Source: Tildeniella nuda ZEHNDER 1965/U140 (GTDB lineage Bacteria > Cyanobacteriota > Cyanobacteriia > Leptolyngbyales > Leptolyngbyaceae). From it: a stretch of 64,000 nt of DNA. Shown piece by piece: positions 35,132-44,126 of this stretch; position 1 is the stretch's first letter, and every line of letters begins with the position of its first letter. The DNA lies in contig JAHHIG010000014.1 in assembly GCA_019358895.1 (NCBI GenBank), forward strand, positions 1-64,000, in the 5' to 3' direction. Position numbers and translations under genes: made by a program. Under the pieces are notes generated by a model, which was not told the DNA's origin, did no database searches, and saw only the letters and a program-made list of their open reading frames with translations.

Positions 35132-35518
35132 CTATTGCCACATCGTTCGGGTTGCTCGATCAGCAGGCTTGTTACTGCCATTTTGGCGATCGCCCTTGGT
35201 ATATTCGATTGTTGAGGATTCAGCAGATGGAATCGGCAGTTGTAAACATTCCCGGATATAGTCTGCCTGACGTTCCAAAGCACGACAGCAGCTCAATCCC
35301 AGTTGGCGTAGTTCTTCTTGGCTCAACAGACCTTCTGCCTGACGAGCGGCTACCATCCAAAAAGCTCTGGCGGACTCCAACATCAACTCTTTGCCCTGCC
35401 TCACGCCATCACCTTTCTTCAAAAATGCTGTTAACACACCGTCTGGAGTGTCGGTGTAAGGCGAATAGCGAAAGCTGAAATCTTCGCGTTTACGGGAGGT
35501 TTGAGCGGTCTCGTTCAT
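35132..35518 (-). CDS. small protein between actin-like and ParA-like genes
   Basis: 128 residues, MNETAQTSRKREDFSFRYSP at the start, then helical (KELMLESARAFWMVAARQAE, LRQLGLSCCRALERQADYIRE) with a charged tail. Its ATG overlaps the stop of the actin-like gene by 4 nt (ATGA), so the two are translationally coupled. By position it could be the adaptor (ParR-like) of a ParM system, but no ribbon-helix-helix is evident. Confidence 0.6.
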   Translation of the reverse strand: MNETAQTSRKREDFSFRYSPYTDTPDGVLTAFLKKGDGVRQGKELMLESARAFWMVAARQAEGLLSQEELRQLGLSCCRALERQADYIRECLQLPIPSAESSTIEYTKGDRQNGSNKPADRATRTMWQ

Positions 35519-36645
35519 GCGACCTCCGCTAACTGCTCAACAAAGTCACAGTACATTCCAAAAGCATCAATTAGACGAAAGGACAGCGCTTCAGCATCTG
35601 AACGGCTAGAGCGATAATCCAGTCCTAACAGGTCTTGTAATCGTCGCTGAAGATCAGTACCCCAATAGGTCGGGGTTCGATTGAAATAGTTCTCTAATTC
35701 ATCATGGAGGTAAAGAGCAGCTCCACCAGAAATAATCACCTCGGTGACATTTGGCAGCATGGTGTCAAGCCAATCTTGCAAGCGTGACCAGTACTCCTCT
35801 CTGGCAGTCAAAATAGCAGTGACAATTTGTTCCCGTTCTAGTTTTTGTTCAGTGGGCGATCGCGTTTTTACCAGCTGTTGAAGTTGTGTATGATCAGGAA
35901 TGATCTGATTGCCAATACTATAGATTGCGCTCGTTAACGAATCAGCACTTTGACCAGAGGTGCGGTTTAATACCTTAGCTACCAGTTGATGAAAGCCCAA
36001 ATCGGTGGTGTTACCGATCGCCAGCTTGCCCCGTTCAAACAGCAATAGGCTGGTATTCCGATGCCCAAACATCAGCACAGCCAGCGTTTGTTGCTGGAAC
36101 CACTCTGCCCCATTCTGCATGACCCGTGCCATTGCCAAGCCACCTCCCTCTGGGCGACACTCAAAGGCTGCTAACTTGACCTGAAGGCGTTCACCGCGAA
36201 AGCTGTAGTTTTTGAGCTGTTGTTTCAGGAGTTGCTGAAAGCGTTGAGCATTCTGGTATTCGCCGTAGGGTAACAGAGCAGAAATGGCAATAGAGAACTT
36301 ACGAGGTAGATCCATGTGCTGGACGATTGCTCCTACGGCTGCCAGCACTTTATATAACGCCCGTTCGTATTTCACCTCATTCATCCGCACGGCTGCCAAA
36401 AACTGACGCGCTAAATAACCAACCACCTGACACTGCTGACTAGCAACACATTGAAGCCAAACATCATCTTCAGGTCGGGTGATACCAAGACTTCCTCTGG
36501 TTCTCAAGTGGGCATCAATTGAACTCAAGCTGAGTTCAATCACTTCAGGCTCCATGAGCAGCAATCGAGGTCTGCCATCCGCCAAGTGATAGATCACTTT
36601 ACTGAGTGAGGAGCCTGGATCGAAAGTCAACGTGAGGTCAGACAT
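35515..36645 (-). CDS. actin-like ATPase (ParM/StbA type)
   Basis: 376 residues from ATG 36645; a GTG one codon earlier is possible. The actin fold phosphate-1 loop FDPGSSLSKVIY is at the N-terminus. Phosphate-2 appears as LMFGHRNTSLLLFERGKLAIGNTTDLGF. The adenosine loop is EVIISGGAALYLHDEL near 310. Actin-like ParM/Alp proteins polymerise to push plasmid copies apart. The operon continues with a coupled small gene, a ParA/MinD-like ATPase, a membrane protein and a lipoprotein. A ParM-plus-ParA-like arrangement is unusual for simple partition. The 500-nt region upstream would hold the promoter and possibly a centromere. Confidence 0.75.
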   Translation of the reverse strand: MSDLTLTFDPGSSLSKVIYHLADGRPRLLLMEPEVIELSLSSIDAHLRTRGSLGITRPEDDVWLQCVASQQCQVVGYLARQFLAAVRMNEVKYERALYKVLAAVGAIVQHMDLPRKFSIAISALLPYGEYQNAQRFQQLLKQQLKNYSFRGERLQVKLAAFECRPEGGGLAMARVMQNGAEWFQQQTLAVLMFGHRNTSLLLFERGKLAIGNTTDLGFHQLVAKVLNRTSGQSADSLTSAIYSIGNQIIPDHTQLQQLVKTRSPTEQKLEREQIVTAILTAREEYWSRLQDWLDTMLPNVTEVIISGGAALYLHDELENYFNRTPTYWGTDLQRRLQDLLGLDYRSSRSDAEALSFRLIDAFGMYCDFVEQLAEVA

Positions 36646-37150
36646 CACGGGTTGATCAGTAATGGTTAACGTTTCCTCAACTTAGCGAGCACTGATTGAA
36701 TACTCATCATCCATGTGGATAAAAAAGAGAACCCCGGATTTCCTCTCCCGCAGGAGTTCACAATTTGCCACAGTTTCCCTCAATGGTTCGTCTCCATCCT
36801 CATTTGACCACCCGATTAAGGCGCTGAATTCCTAATAAGCTGGACTTGTTGACACTCAATAACCTCAAATGTCCACAGCTTTATCGCAGCATTCCACCCA
36901 TGAACCACATTCTTACAGCAGACTACAGTACCCGTTCAAAACCCAGGATGCAGAGCAAGCCATGTTGTAATGTATATTCATATACCGGAATAAAAATAAT
37001 GGTGTTATTGCAACACCCGTGAGTTTTGTTTGTTGTAAAAGGCTATTGCCCGATGCAGAAATCAAAAAGATAGCCGACTGGTAGATCACAAGTCAACGAA
37101 GGAACAGCAAAGCTAGAGAAGAATCTTCACCGTCTTCCTGATTGGCTGGA
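36646..37150. other. 505-nt non-coding region with candidate oriT
   Basis: Lies between divergent segregation and mobilization genes. Four loosely similar CCTCA-containing stretches occur between 36670 and 36870. A perfect hairpin lies at 37001-37017: GGTGTT and AACACC around ATTGC, followed by CGTGAGTTTTG. A short inverted repeat just upstream of mobC and the relaxase gene is the usual shape of an origin of transfer. The exact nick site cannot be read. Confidence 0.45.
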
Positions 37151-37537
37151 ATGTCCTCGCAGAAACGTCCCATCAAGTTCCATATCTCCCTCAACGCTAA
37201 GGAGAAAGAGCAGGTGCGCTGTATGGCGACAGAGCACAACCTGACGATGGCAGAATTGTTTCGTGCCAAGACATTAAAAAATCAGCTCCCCCGGCGCGTA
37301 ACTCGAATTGCGGGTCTGACCTACTGGGAACTCACCAAAATCAGTGACAGCCTGAACCAAATTGCTAGGGCGGTACTTGCGAACACAAAGGCTAGCACCA
37401 ACACCACTGCTCCACTTCAAGCAACTCCGATCGTGGTCGATCAGGAGTTGTTGAATCAAACCAGAAGTCTCTTGAGCCAAATACGGCGAGAACTGACTGA
37501 CCTGGAATTCATGACAGAGATAGAAGAGGAATCGTGA
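37151..37537 (+). CDS. mobC: MobC-like relaxosome accessory protein
   Basis: 128 residues from ATG 37151 (MSSQKRPIKFHISLNAKEKE). The N-terminal ribbon-helix-helix pattern (IKFHISLNAKEKEQVRCMAT, LTMAELFRAKTL) and the helical C-terminus (LTYWELTKISDSLNQIARAV) match MobC/MbeC-type proteins. These bind oriT and open the DNA for the relaxase. Its stop overlaps the GTG start of the relaxase gene by 4 nt, showing an operon. Confidence 0.82.
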   Translation: MSSQKRPIKFHISLNAKEKEQVRCMATEHNLTMAELFRAKTLKNQLPRRVTRIAGLTYWELTKISDSLNQIARAVLANTKASTNTTAPLQATPIVVDQELLNQTRSLLSQIRRELTDLEFMTEIEEES

Positions 37538-38472
37538 TCGGCAAACAAATCAAAGGTCGGAGCTTCAGCAAATTGCTCAATTATTTGTTTGGCAAAGATG
37601 GAGCCAGCTTAATTGGCAGCAATATGGAGGAAACAACCCCGCGTGGGTTAGCAGCGGAGTTCCGATTTTGCCGACAGTTAAACCCCAGGGTGAGTCGATC
37701 GGTCTACCATGCCTCCCTGAGTTTGCCCTATACCGAGCATCTGGAGAATGACACCTGGCACGATATTGCCCAGAAATATCTCCAGGCAATGGGCTTTGAC
37801 ATGAACCAGTATGTAGTTGTGCGGCATAGCGATCGCGACCATGATCATGCTCACATTGTCGCCAGTCGAATTCGGTTGGACGGAACAACCGTTTCCGATC
37901 GCTGGGATTATCGCCGGAGTGAAGCCGCTATTCGCCAGTTGGAACAGGACTATGGGTTGCGATCGCTCCACTCAAACCAGGAAAAAATCAGCCGTAGCCC
38001 TACTACTGGAGAACAGCGATTACTGGCTCGAACTGGTGAGGAAAGTATTCGAGTGCAGCTTCAGCGATCGCTTGATCAAGCCACTCAATCTCCTATCACT
38101 ATGCCTCAGCTCATTGGGCAGCTCCAGCAAAACGGCATCAGTGTTCGGATTCGCGATCGTCAAACTGGTGAGATAACAGGCATCAGCTACGAATTAAATG
38201 GTATTGCTTTCAGTGGCACTCATCTGGGCAAAGCCTATACCTTCCAAGGCTTGCAGAGATACCGAGGAGTGAACTATGACTCACATCGAGATGCGGAATT
38301 AATTAAAAAACTGGTAGAGCAACCGGTTAATTCATCAACTACCAGTGGAATCGATGCAGACTCGTTAGTGCAGGTATCGAATAGAGAAGAGAACCAACGG
38401 GACGATAATGCAGCGAAACATCGCCAAAAATCCAAATTACCAAAACAACGACAACGAGAGTTAGAACTTTGA
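37534..38472 (+). CDS. MOBP-type relaxase/mobilization nuclease
   Basis: 312 residues from GTG 37534, overlapping the mobC stop. The N-terminus MIGKQIKGRSFSKLLNYLFG carries a short motif I; the usual catalytic Tyr is probably Y17 (NYLFG). Motif II-like ESVYHASLSLP appears as SRSVYHASLSLPYTE. The metal-binding histidine motif is HSDRDHDHAHIVASR, near 98-112. Relaxases of this class nick oriT and stay covalently bound to the 5' end. At 312 residues it lacks a C-terminal primase or helicase domain. It acts with the VirD4-type coupling protein at 6.3-8.4 kb. Class is sure; MOBP versus a neighbouring MOB family is less so. Confidence 0.88.
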   Translation: MIGKQIKGRSFSKLLNYLFGKDGASLIGSNMEETTPRGLAAEFRFCRQLNPRVSRSVYHASLSLPYTEHLENDTWHDIAQKYLQAMGFDMNQYVVVRHSDRDHDHAHIVASRIRLDGTTVSDRWDYRRSEAAIRQLEQDYGLRSLHSNQEKISRSPTTGEQRLLARTGEESIRVQLQRSLDQATQSPITMPQLIGQLQQNGISVRIRDRQTGEITGISYELNGIAFSGTHLGKAYTFQGLQRYRGVNYDSHRDAELIKKLVEQPVNSSTTSGIDADSLVQVSNREENQRDDNAAKHRQKSKLPKQRQRELEL

Positions 38473-38527
38473 TAGTCAGGGCAGCTAACGCCACTCAAGG
38501 AGTAGCAATGCTCTTGGCTTAACTGCG

Positions 38528-39085
38528 ATGAATGTCAATCTGCGACAAATGACGATCCGATTTCTCAGGCATATTGGCTTTGTGTCAGGTGCTAAAATCT
38601 GGCTACGGATATCTTGGGATCTTCCTGTAAAACTCATTCCTGACAACTGGAACTGCTACTGGAAGAACAATCAACTGATCTACAGTCATTACATTTTTTG
38701 TGGCAGCATCACTCCCCAGGGCTTTACCCTCTATTGCTGCACTCAGGGTGGGCGCGATCGCCAGGGTAATACCTGCTGGCAGCTCACTCCCAAACGCTAT
38801 GCAGATGGATGGGCACTTGCATTCAAGTTTTCCTCTTTGGGTGCAACGGTTAGTTTCTACCCCAACCAGCCTGATAAAGGAATTAGCAACAACCACGTCA
38901 GGCAATGCCAGTGTTTGTTCTATGAAATTGATGACTTGCCTTTGGCAAACCAATACATTGTATTGGAAGAATTTAAGCATGCAACGGGCTTGGAACCAGC
39001 AGCAGTTGCATATACCGGAGGAAAATCACTCCACATGTATTTCAGATACAAGATTAAATTCTGTTCAAAAGGTAGAAATCTTTGA
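38528..39085 (+). pseudogene. truncated primase/primpol-like plasmid gene
   Basis: 185 residues. The first 175 fit a cyanobacterial plasmid primase/replication protein: CQCLFYEIDDLPLANQYI, then LEEFKHATGLEPAAVAYTGG and KSLHMYFR. The ID-D pair and GGKSLHxYFR are the active-site region of archaeo-eukaryotic-type primases. The remaining residues (YKIKFCSKGRNL) do not continue the family and a stop follows at once. Full-length relatives are several times longer. The break near 39050 coincides with the border of the AT-rich NB-ARC/TPR gene on the other strand. The missing C-terminal part was not found elsewhere in the window. Confidence 0.7.
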
Positions 39086-39103
39086 TTTGTATATTCCCAA
39101 ACT

Positions 39104-41887
39104 TTACTTATTCTGCACTTTTTCCAATTCTTCTTTCAGCTTTCTGCATTCTTCAGCTAACGGAATACCGAGTTCACTTGCAATCACGAATGCCTGCTCA
39201 CAACATTCTAAAGCACAATCTACTTGTCCTAAGACTTGATACAATTGCGCTAGCTGTTTAAGAGCCTCAGCTTGATTACTTGTTGCGCCAATCTCCGTAA
39301 AAATTTCTAGACTTGATTGTAATTTTTCTAGAGCTTCTGAATATTTCTCAGTCTTTATTAATGGATGTGCCCATCCCATAAGCATCTCTCCTTCTGCGGC
39401 TTGGTCACCAAGTTCATGAACAACTTCTAAGGCTTGCTGATAGAAGTTAATTGCCTGTTGATAATCGCCTAGATCGCTATAGCCTTGACCTAGAACGCCC
39501 AGAACCTTACCCTCTGTCGGTTTATCTTCAATCTTACGTGCCATCGTCAAGCATTGCTGATAGGTGTCCATTGATTGTTGATAGTCATTCAACACTTTGT
39601 ATGCAATACCTAGAATGACTAAAGCTTCACATTCTTGATGATGGTTTCCAGTCTCACGGAAGATTATCAAACTTTGCTGAGAGCATTCAATAGTCTGCTG
39701 ATAATCGCCTAGAAGTGAGTAGGAAAGAACCAGGTTGAGCAATACCTTACCCTCCATTTCCCTATAACCAAACTTATGAGCAATTGGTAGAACTAGCTGC
39801 TGATAGTGGATTGCCTGCTGCGGATCTCCTAATAGAACATAGGTGTGCCCTATATTGATCAAAGCAACACTTTCTCCCCAATGGTCCTGAATTTTACGAA
39901 AGACTACTAAGCTTTGCTGGTGGTAATCAATTGCTTGTTGATGATTTTGCAAATGAGAGTGGGCATGTCCTAAGCTACCTAGAGCAGAGGCTTCCCACTT
40001 CAAATGACTAATATCACGAGCAATTGTCAAGCATTGCTCATAACAATCGATTGCCTGCCGAGAGCCATTTAGCGATAAGTAACTATTTCCTAGATTTAGC
40101 AGAGCACTACACTCTTCATCTTGATGCCGAATTTCACGCGCGATTGCCAATTGTTTCTGATGGTAGTCGATTGCCTGCTGATAGTTGCCCAAAGTTAAGT
40201 GTGCAACTCCTAAATTACTCAAGATGATTCCTTCACCTTGACGATTGTCCATTTTATGCACAATCGTCAATAAATTATTTTGAAGATCAAAATATTCTCG
40301 GTAGTAGCCCCATTGTCTAATGTGCCAGCTTAAATCTTGCTCTGTAGAAAAACTCAGCGAAGTACTTGCGGTTTGAATAGCTTTTTGCCAATCCTTTACT
40401 TCATAGTAATGATGAAATGCTTCTAAATAACCCCGTACTTTTTCCAAGTTTGGCCCATCAGGAGCAGGTTGGTATGCTGTTAGCCACATTTCAGCCGCTC
40501 TCTGCTGAGCAGACTTCCATACCTCGGAATTTTTTTGCAGTAAATCGTAGGCAACATCACGAATTAGGTTATGTTGCCGGATGAGAAGTTGTTCTTGCAG
40601 AGTACCTTCTTGCTCAACCAAGGTACGATCACTCAATACACGATAAGCTTCTTGTTGCTGAAAAGGAGTTCGATCCTCAAGCATTACCAACCAAAAACTT
40701 TCAACTACAGGACGACGGTAAACGGCACTACGGCAAAGAAGATTCAATGCGTCTTCAGGCAATCGCTTGAACGAGATTTCTACCCGTTGTCGTACCCGTT
40801 TCTGAAGTGTCTGGTTATAAAGAGCGGGGTTGACCCTTTGAGATTGTAGTTCGCGGGCAACTTGTTCAAACTCACTTCCGTACCGTTCCCAATACTGGAC
40901 AACGTTGCCGCCAAAATCCTTGCGAATCTCTCCGCCAATTACCCGCAATACGAGCGGATGCCCTTCGTAAGTTTGCCCAATGCGGCTGAGCAAGGCATCG
41001 TTTGTACTATCATCTGCGACTCCATATTTACCAAAAAGCTCTAACTGTTCAGTATCAGACAATCCACGTAGCGTTTGTTCACTCCAAGCGTGAGGATAAT
41101 CGTCCTCAAATCGAGCAAATTCGCTCGGTATCGCTTGGGCTGTCAAAACCAAGCGACTAGGAAAATCAGAACTACTCAGGCAGCGTTGGAAAAAACCTAA
41201 CCAGTGAGAATCTGTAAATTCAGTGGGGTGTTCAGGATCAAGTAACCGCTCCAGCGCATCCAGTTGTAGCCAGTATTGATGCATCTGAAGTTTTCGGAGG
41301 AGGCGATCACTGAGTCGTTTCGGGTCATTAAGTTCTTTGGGGTCAAGGTCTTTATCCCCCAGTTCTGCAAGGATCTCAGCCGCTCCTGCTGTAAAGTCCT
41401 GGCTCTGTCCCACGATATCAAAACTGACTCGATGAAAGGACACATCGGGATTTTGAAACTGCACTGCCAAACATTCTGCCAGTGCAGTTTTGCCAATCCC
41501 TGAGATTCCAGTTAGACAAAGCAATCGAGTCTGCCCATGCAATTGATTGAGGAGATCGCCGATCAGGGCATCTCTTCCTGCCCAAGTCTTCGCATCATAG
41601 GCTGAAAGGCTAGGTGGTTTAGGGACAATCTGGGTCGATCGCAGACGTTTTTCCAGTGCCCCTCGAAAATTGGTTTTACTAACCTTCTCATCTAGTGCTC
41701 CAGATAACGCCGCCCAAAGTTCCTTTCCTTCGTTTTTGATGTGCTGAGTAGCGTAGCCTTGCATCTCCTCATACCCCTTACCTGCCAAAGACTCTAGTAA
41801 AATCAGGCGTTGGATATCCGTTAAACGCTTACCAGCGTGAACATACAAAACTTGATCGGCAACACCGAGAGCTTCTTCGGGGGTCAT
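39104..41887 (-). CDS. NB-ARC STAND ATPase with vWA-MoxR-associated HTH and TPR repeats
   Basis: 927 residues. The N-terminus MTPEEALGVADQVLYVHAG, then RLTDIQRLILLESLAGKGYE and SKTNFRGALEKRL is the helix-turn-helix domain found in vWA-MoxR-associated conflict proteins (VMAP-type). An NB-ARC ATPase follows: GRDALIGDLL, P-loop TGISGIGKTA (124-133), SRLVLTAQ and GHPLVLRVIGGEI. From about 520 to the end are TPR repeats of 40 residues (LGNYQQAIDYHQKQLAIARE and variants). Proteins of this type sense a trigger through the repeats and signal by ATP-driven oligomerisation. No effector domain is visible, so a partner or the HTH may provide output. Confidence 0.85.
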   Translation of the reverse strand: MTPEEALGVADQVLYVHAGKRLTDIQRLILLESLAGKGYEEMQGYATQHIKNEGKELWAALSGALDEKVSKTNFRGALEKRLRSTQIVPKPPSLSAYDAKTWAGRDALIGDLLNQLHGQTRLLCLTGISGIGKTALAECLAVQFQNPDVSFHRVSFDIVGQSQDFTAGAAEILAELGDKDLDPKELNDPKRLSDRLLRKLQMHQYWLQLDALERLLDPEHPTEFTDSHWLGFFQRCLSSSDFPSRLVLTAQAIPSEFARFEDDYPHAWSEQTLRGLSDTEQLELFGKYGVADDSTNDALLSRIGQTYEGHPLVLRVIGGEIRKDFGGNVVQYWERYGSEFEQVARELQSQRVNPALYNQTLQKRVRQRVEISFKRLPEDALNLLCRSAVYRRPVVESFWLVMLEDRTPFQQQEAYRVLSDRTLVEQEGTLQEQLLIRQHNLIRDVAYDLLQKNSEVWKSAQQRAAEMWLTAYQPAPDGPNLEKVRGYLEAFHHYYEVKDWQKAIQTASTSLSFSTEQDLSWHIRQWGYYREYFDLQNNLLTIVHKMDNRQGEGIILSNLGVAHLTLGNYQQAIDYHQKQLAIAREIRHQDEECSALLNLGNSYLSLNGSRQAIDCYEQCLTIARDISHLKWEASALGSLGHAHSHLQNHQQAIDYHQQSLVVFRKIQDHWGESVALINIGHTYVLLGDPQQAIHYQQLVLPIAHKFGYREMEGKVLLNLVLSYSLLGDYQQTIECSQQSLIIFRETGNHHQECEALVILGIAYKVLNDYQQSMDTYQQCLTMARKIEDKPTEGKVLGVLGQGYSDLGDYQQAINFYQQALEVVHELGDQAAEGEMLMGWAHPLIKTEKYSEALEKLQSSLEIFTEIGATSNQAEALKQLAQLYQVLGQVDCALECCEQAFVIASELGIPLAEECRKLKEELEKVQNK

Positions 41888-42013
41888 ATTTCAAGTCACA
41901 GGGCAGTTAGGAAAATTGGTTTGATCATAACCTTACTTTTTCGGAACTTCTCGTAATGACTGACTCTGAGGCAGTTTTTAGGATGAGAGCATGAATTTAA
42001 GGAGTTCATTCAA

Positions 42014-42217
42014 ATGTCCCCAGAGCTAACGAATACAAGCCAAACCCTTTCTCCAATTGCTCCCATTGATCCTACCGCGATCTTAGAACATGGCGACTCT
42101 CCCACCGCAATTATTTTGGCAATCACCATCCTCATTGCTATCCTACTTGGCTCTTTGGCTGGACTAGTTCGAGTCACAGTCATCCTAGTTCTTCGTCAGT
42201 CCAAGTCTCATCGATAG
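42014..42217 (+). CDS. small single-pass membrane protein
   Basis: 67 residues from ATG 42014, with AAGGAG upstream. A hydrophilic Pro/Thr-rich head (MSPELTNTSQTLSPIAPIDP) precedes one long transmembrane segment (AIILAITILIAILLGSLAGL) and a basic end (RQSKSHR). It is the first gene after the NB-ARC island and is followed by a strong hairpin at 42223. Family unknown. Confidence 0.55.
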   Translation: MSPELTNTSQTLSPIAPIDPTAILEHGDSPTAIILAITILIAILLGSLAGLVRVTVILVLRQSKSHR

Positions 42218-42222
42218 AGTTC

Positions 42223-42266
42223 AAGAATAGATTGCATTTCTTTTTTCGGGGATGCGATCTATTCTT
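42223..42266. terminator. long hairpin after the small membrane protein gene
   Basis: AAGAATAGATTGCAT (42223-42237) pairs with ATGCGATCTATTCTT (42252-42266) except for one mismatch, with a T-rich 14-nt loop. It acts as a terminator or a processing hairpin; there is no T-run directly after the stem. Confidence 0.6.
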
Positions 42267-42322
42267 CAAACTTCTTCAGAGCTATCGCTCCAACACTTTC
42301 AGCCGTTTAATCTCTGAGCGAT

Positions 42323-42763
42323 ATGGAGCATTATCTTAACTTCAACCTGGTTGGTGAATCCCAACGCTTTCATGTGAGCCTTCCCTGGAGCAACCTCCAT
42401 GCCATCAATTTCAACGCGGTTGACGCGCATCTGAAAAGTGTGGTGCCCGAAGCGATATATGATCGCACCCGAAAGCTTAAACCCAGCGAGTATACCCCCG
42501 AACTCGAAAGTATCGACTTTCACCATTGGCTCCGGCAAGCGCAAACCAATACAGGCACCGTCATGAACCCGTATCAACAAGAACTCACCAAGCTGGTTGG
42601 TGGTCAGGTTCATCATGCTGGACTCACTCAGGATGGCTACCCTTACCTGATTGTGAGGCAACCAGCTTCAGAGACGTTCTTTTATGTAATCGCCCAGGCA
42701 AATCCAGAGGGCACCAGTATTGGGTTTCTGCATATCACCGAACGAACAGGAAACATCACCTGA
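42323..42763 (+). CDS. hypothetical plasmid protein
   Basis: 146 residues from ATG 42323 (MEHYLNFNLVGESQRFHVSL). Alternating strands and one helix (LESIDFHHWLRQAQT), with an amphipathic C-terminus (YPYLIVRQPASETFFYVIAQ). It ends before the PP-loop gene on the same strand. Not recognised. An opposite-strand frame of similar size is a shadow. Confidence 0.5.
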   Translation: MEHYLNFNLVGESQRFHVSLPWSNLHAINFNAVDAHLKSVVPEAIYDRTRKLKPSEYTPELESIDFHHWLRQAQTNTGTVMNPYQQELTKLVGGQVHHAGLTQDGYPYLIVRQPASETFFYVIAQANPEGTSIGFLHITERTGNIT

Positions 42764-42830
42764 GAACATCAAAATCCTTTCCTACGAACTCCTTCAGGCA
42801 CTAGACTGGAGGATTTTTTATTTCTACGCT

Positions 42831-44006
42831 ATGACTCCTCAATTGCATCTTCTCAATTGGGGGATGGGAGTTGAGAGCACAGCAATCCTGGTGCGTTGGC
42901 TACTGGAGCCTCAATCCCGTCCCTTCGATCGCTTCCAAAATCTAATCGTGTTGACCGCGCAAACTGGCGATGAGATGGATGAAACCAAATACCTTTGTGA
43001 GACTCATCTCTTCCCACTAATGCGGGAGCACAGGGTTCGATTGGTGCAAGTTGCCAAAGCCTCTGCCAGTAAACTGGATGGCTACATCATTCTCAGTGAC
43101 ACTCAGCAGCCCTACGAACTGCACACCGAAGGATACTTTCCCCTCAGCCGTGATCTGCTTCAGTCTGGAACCGTCCCTCGATTAGGGCGACCTCACATCT
43201 GTGCTCAACGTTGGAAAGGGGAAGTGCTTGATGCCTGGATCTCAGATCACATTACAGAAGCCTTTGGTCCCTATTTGGGTTACAACGCGGATGAAACAAA
43301 ACGGGCAGGTAAAGCCGATGGCTACACCTGTCAGGGGCACCCGTTTCTCTACCCTCTCATCGAATGGGGATGGACACGGGATGATTGCATTGAATATCTC
43401 TATCGTGCTCTGGGAGTTCTATGGAGGAAATCTGCCTGTAGCTACTGCCCGTTTCAGCAAAAACAAGCTGCGATCGCCCGCTACAATCGTGACCCGAAAG
43501 CCGCAGGGTTCACACTGCTGATGGAGCTAAACGCTCTGGCATTTAATCCTCGAATGCATCTATTTTCATCAGGCACTGCTTACGATCTGATAGTGAAAAG
43601 CAGTAACCAGGCTGCCCTTGCTGAATTGGAGCAGCTCTTACGCCAGTTACAGTGGGCAATCTATCACGTTCAACGCACTTACAAGCAATTAACTGGGAAA
43701 AACGGCAAGCCCTACGTCAATTCCGATCGCAAGGTGGTTCTGGTAGACGAAGGCGACAAAGCTCAGATGGAGTCCAAGTTAGAGACAATTTGCCATCGTC
43801 ATCATGCCTCAATAGAAGATCTGCACGGCAAACGGTGCTATCTCCACCGACGACAAGAAGGCGTTTATCCGGCTTTCGAGGAGTTTTACGTTGTGGCTCC
43901 CAAGCTAGCGAAAAACAAATGCCGTAACCTGAAAGCCTTTGAGCAAAATTGGCGAGAACTGACAGAACCCGCTAAACCTGTTCAGTTGACTCTCTTTGTT
44001 CCCTAA
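42831..44006 (+). CDS. PP-loop/PAPS reductase-like ATP pyrophosphatase
   Basis: 391 residues from ATG 42831 (MTPQLHLLNWGMGVESTAIL). The PP-loop is GMGVEST instead of SGGxDS, as in phage- and plasmid-borne PAPS-reductase-like proteins. A cysteine pair SACSYCPFQQKQAAIARYNR and a helical C-terminus (HVQRTYKQLTGKNGKPYVN) follow. PP-loop enzymes adenylate a substrate carbonyl or sulfur carrier. Related ones serve tRNA thiolation, DNA sulfur modification and sulfate reduction. It ends KPVQLTLFVP, with QLTLF resembling a sliding-clamp binding motif. Two genes downstream lies a TGT-like protein, so a nucleic-acid modification role is possible. No sulfate-pathway gene is nearby. Confidence 0.7.
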   Translation: MTPQLHLLNWGMGVESTAILVRWLLEPQSRPFDRFQNLIVLTAQTGDEMDETKYLCETHLFPLMREHRVRLVQVAKASASKLDGYIILSDTQQPYELHTEGYFPLSRDLLQSGTVPRLGRPHICAQRWKGEVLDAWISDHITEAFGPYLGYNADETKRAGKADGYTCQGHPFLYPLIEWGWTRDDCIEYLYRALGVLWRKSACSYCPFQQKQAAIARYNRDPKAAGFTLLMELNALAFNPRMHLFSSGTAYDLIVKSSNQAALAELEQLLRQLQWAIYHVQRTYKQLTGKNGKPYVNSDRKVVLVDEGDKAQMESKLETICHRHHASIEDLHGKRCYLHRRQEGVYPAFEEFYVVAPKLAKNKCRNLKAFEQNWRELTEPAKPVQLTLFVP

Positions 44007-44126
44007 CCTAAGCCCAGACAAGATGGCTGCGATCGTGATAGAGCTTCCGCTCCAGGCAATATAGGCGGGCTGCCAGCTTTAAGCAGGTCTATATGCTCTC
44101 GCCTGTTCACCAACATGGAGCGGTCT

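Noticed and set aside
39104-41887. CRISPR-like periodic pattern in this stretch
   Set aside because: The periodicity is protein-coding TPR repeats of 40 codons with varied DNA sequence, not direct repeats with spacers.
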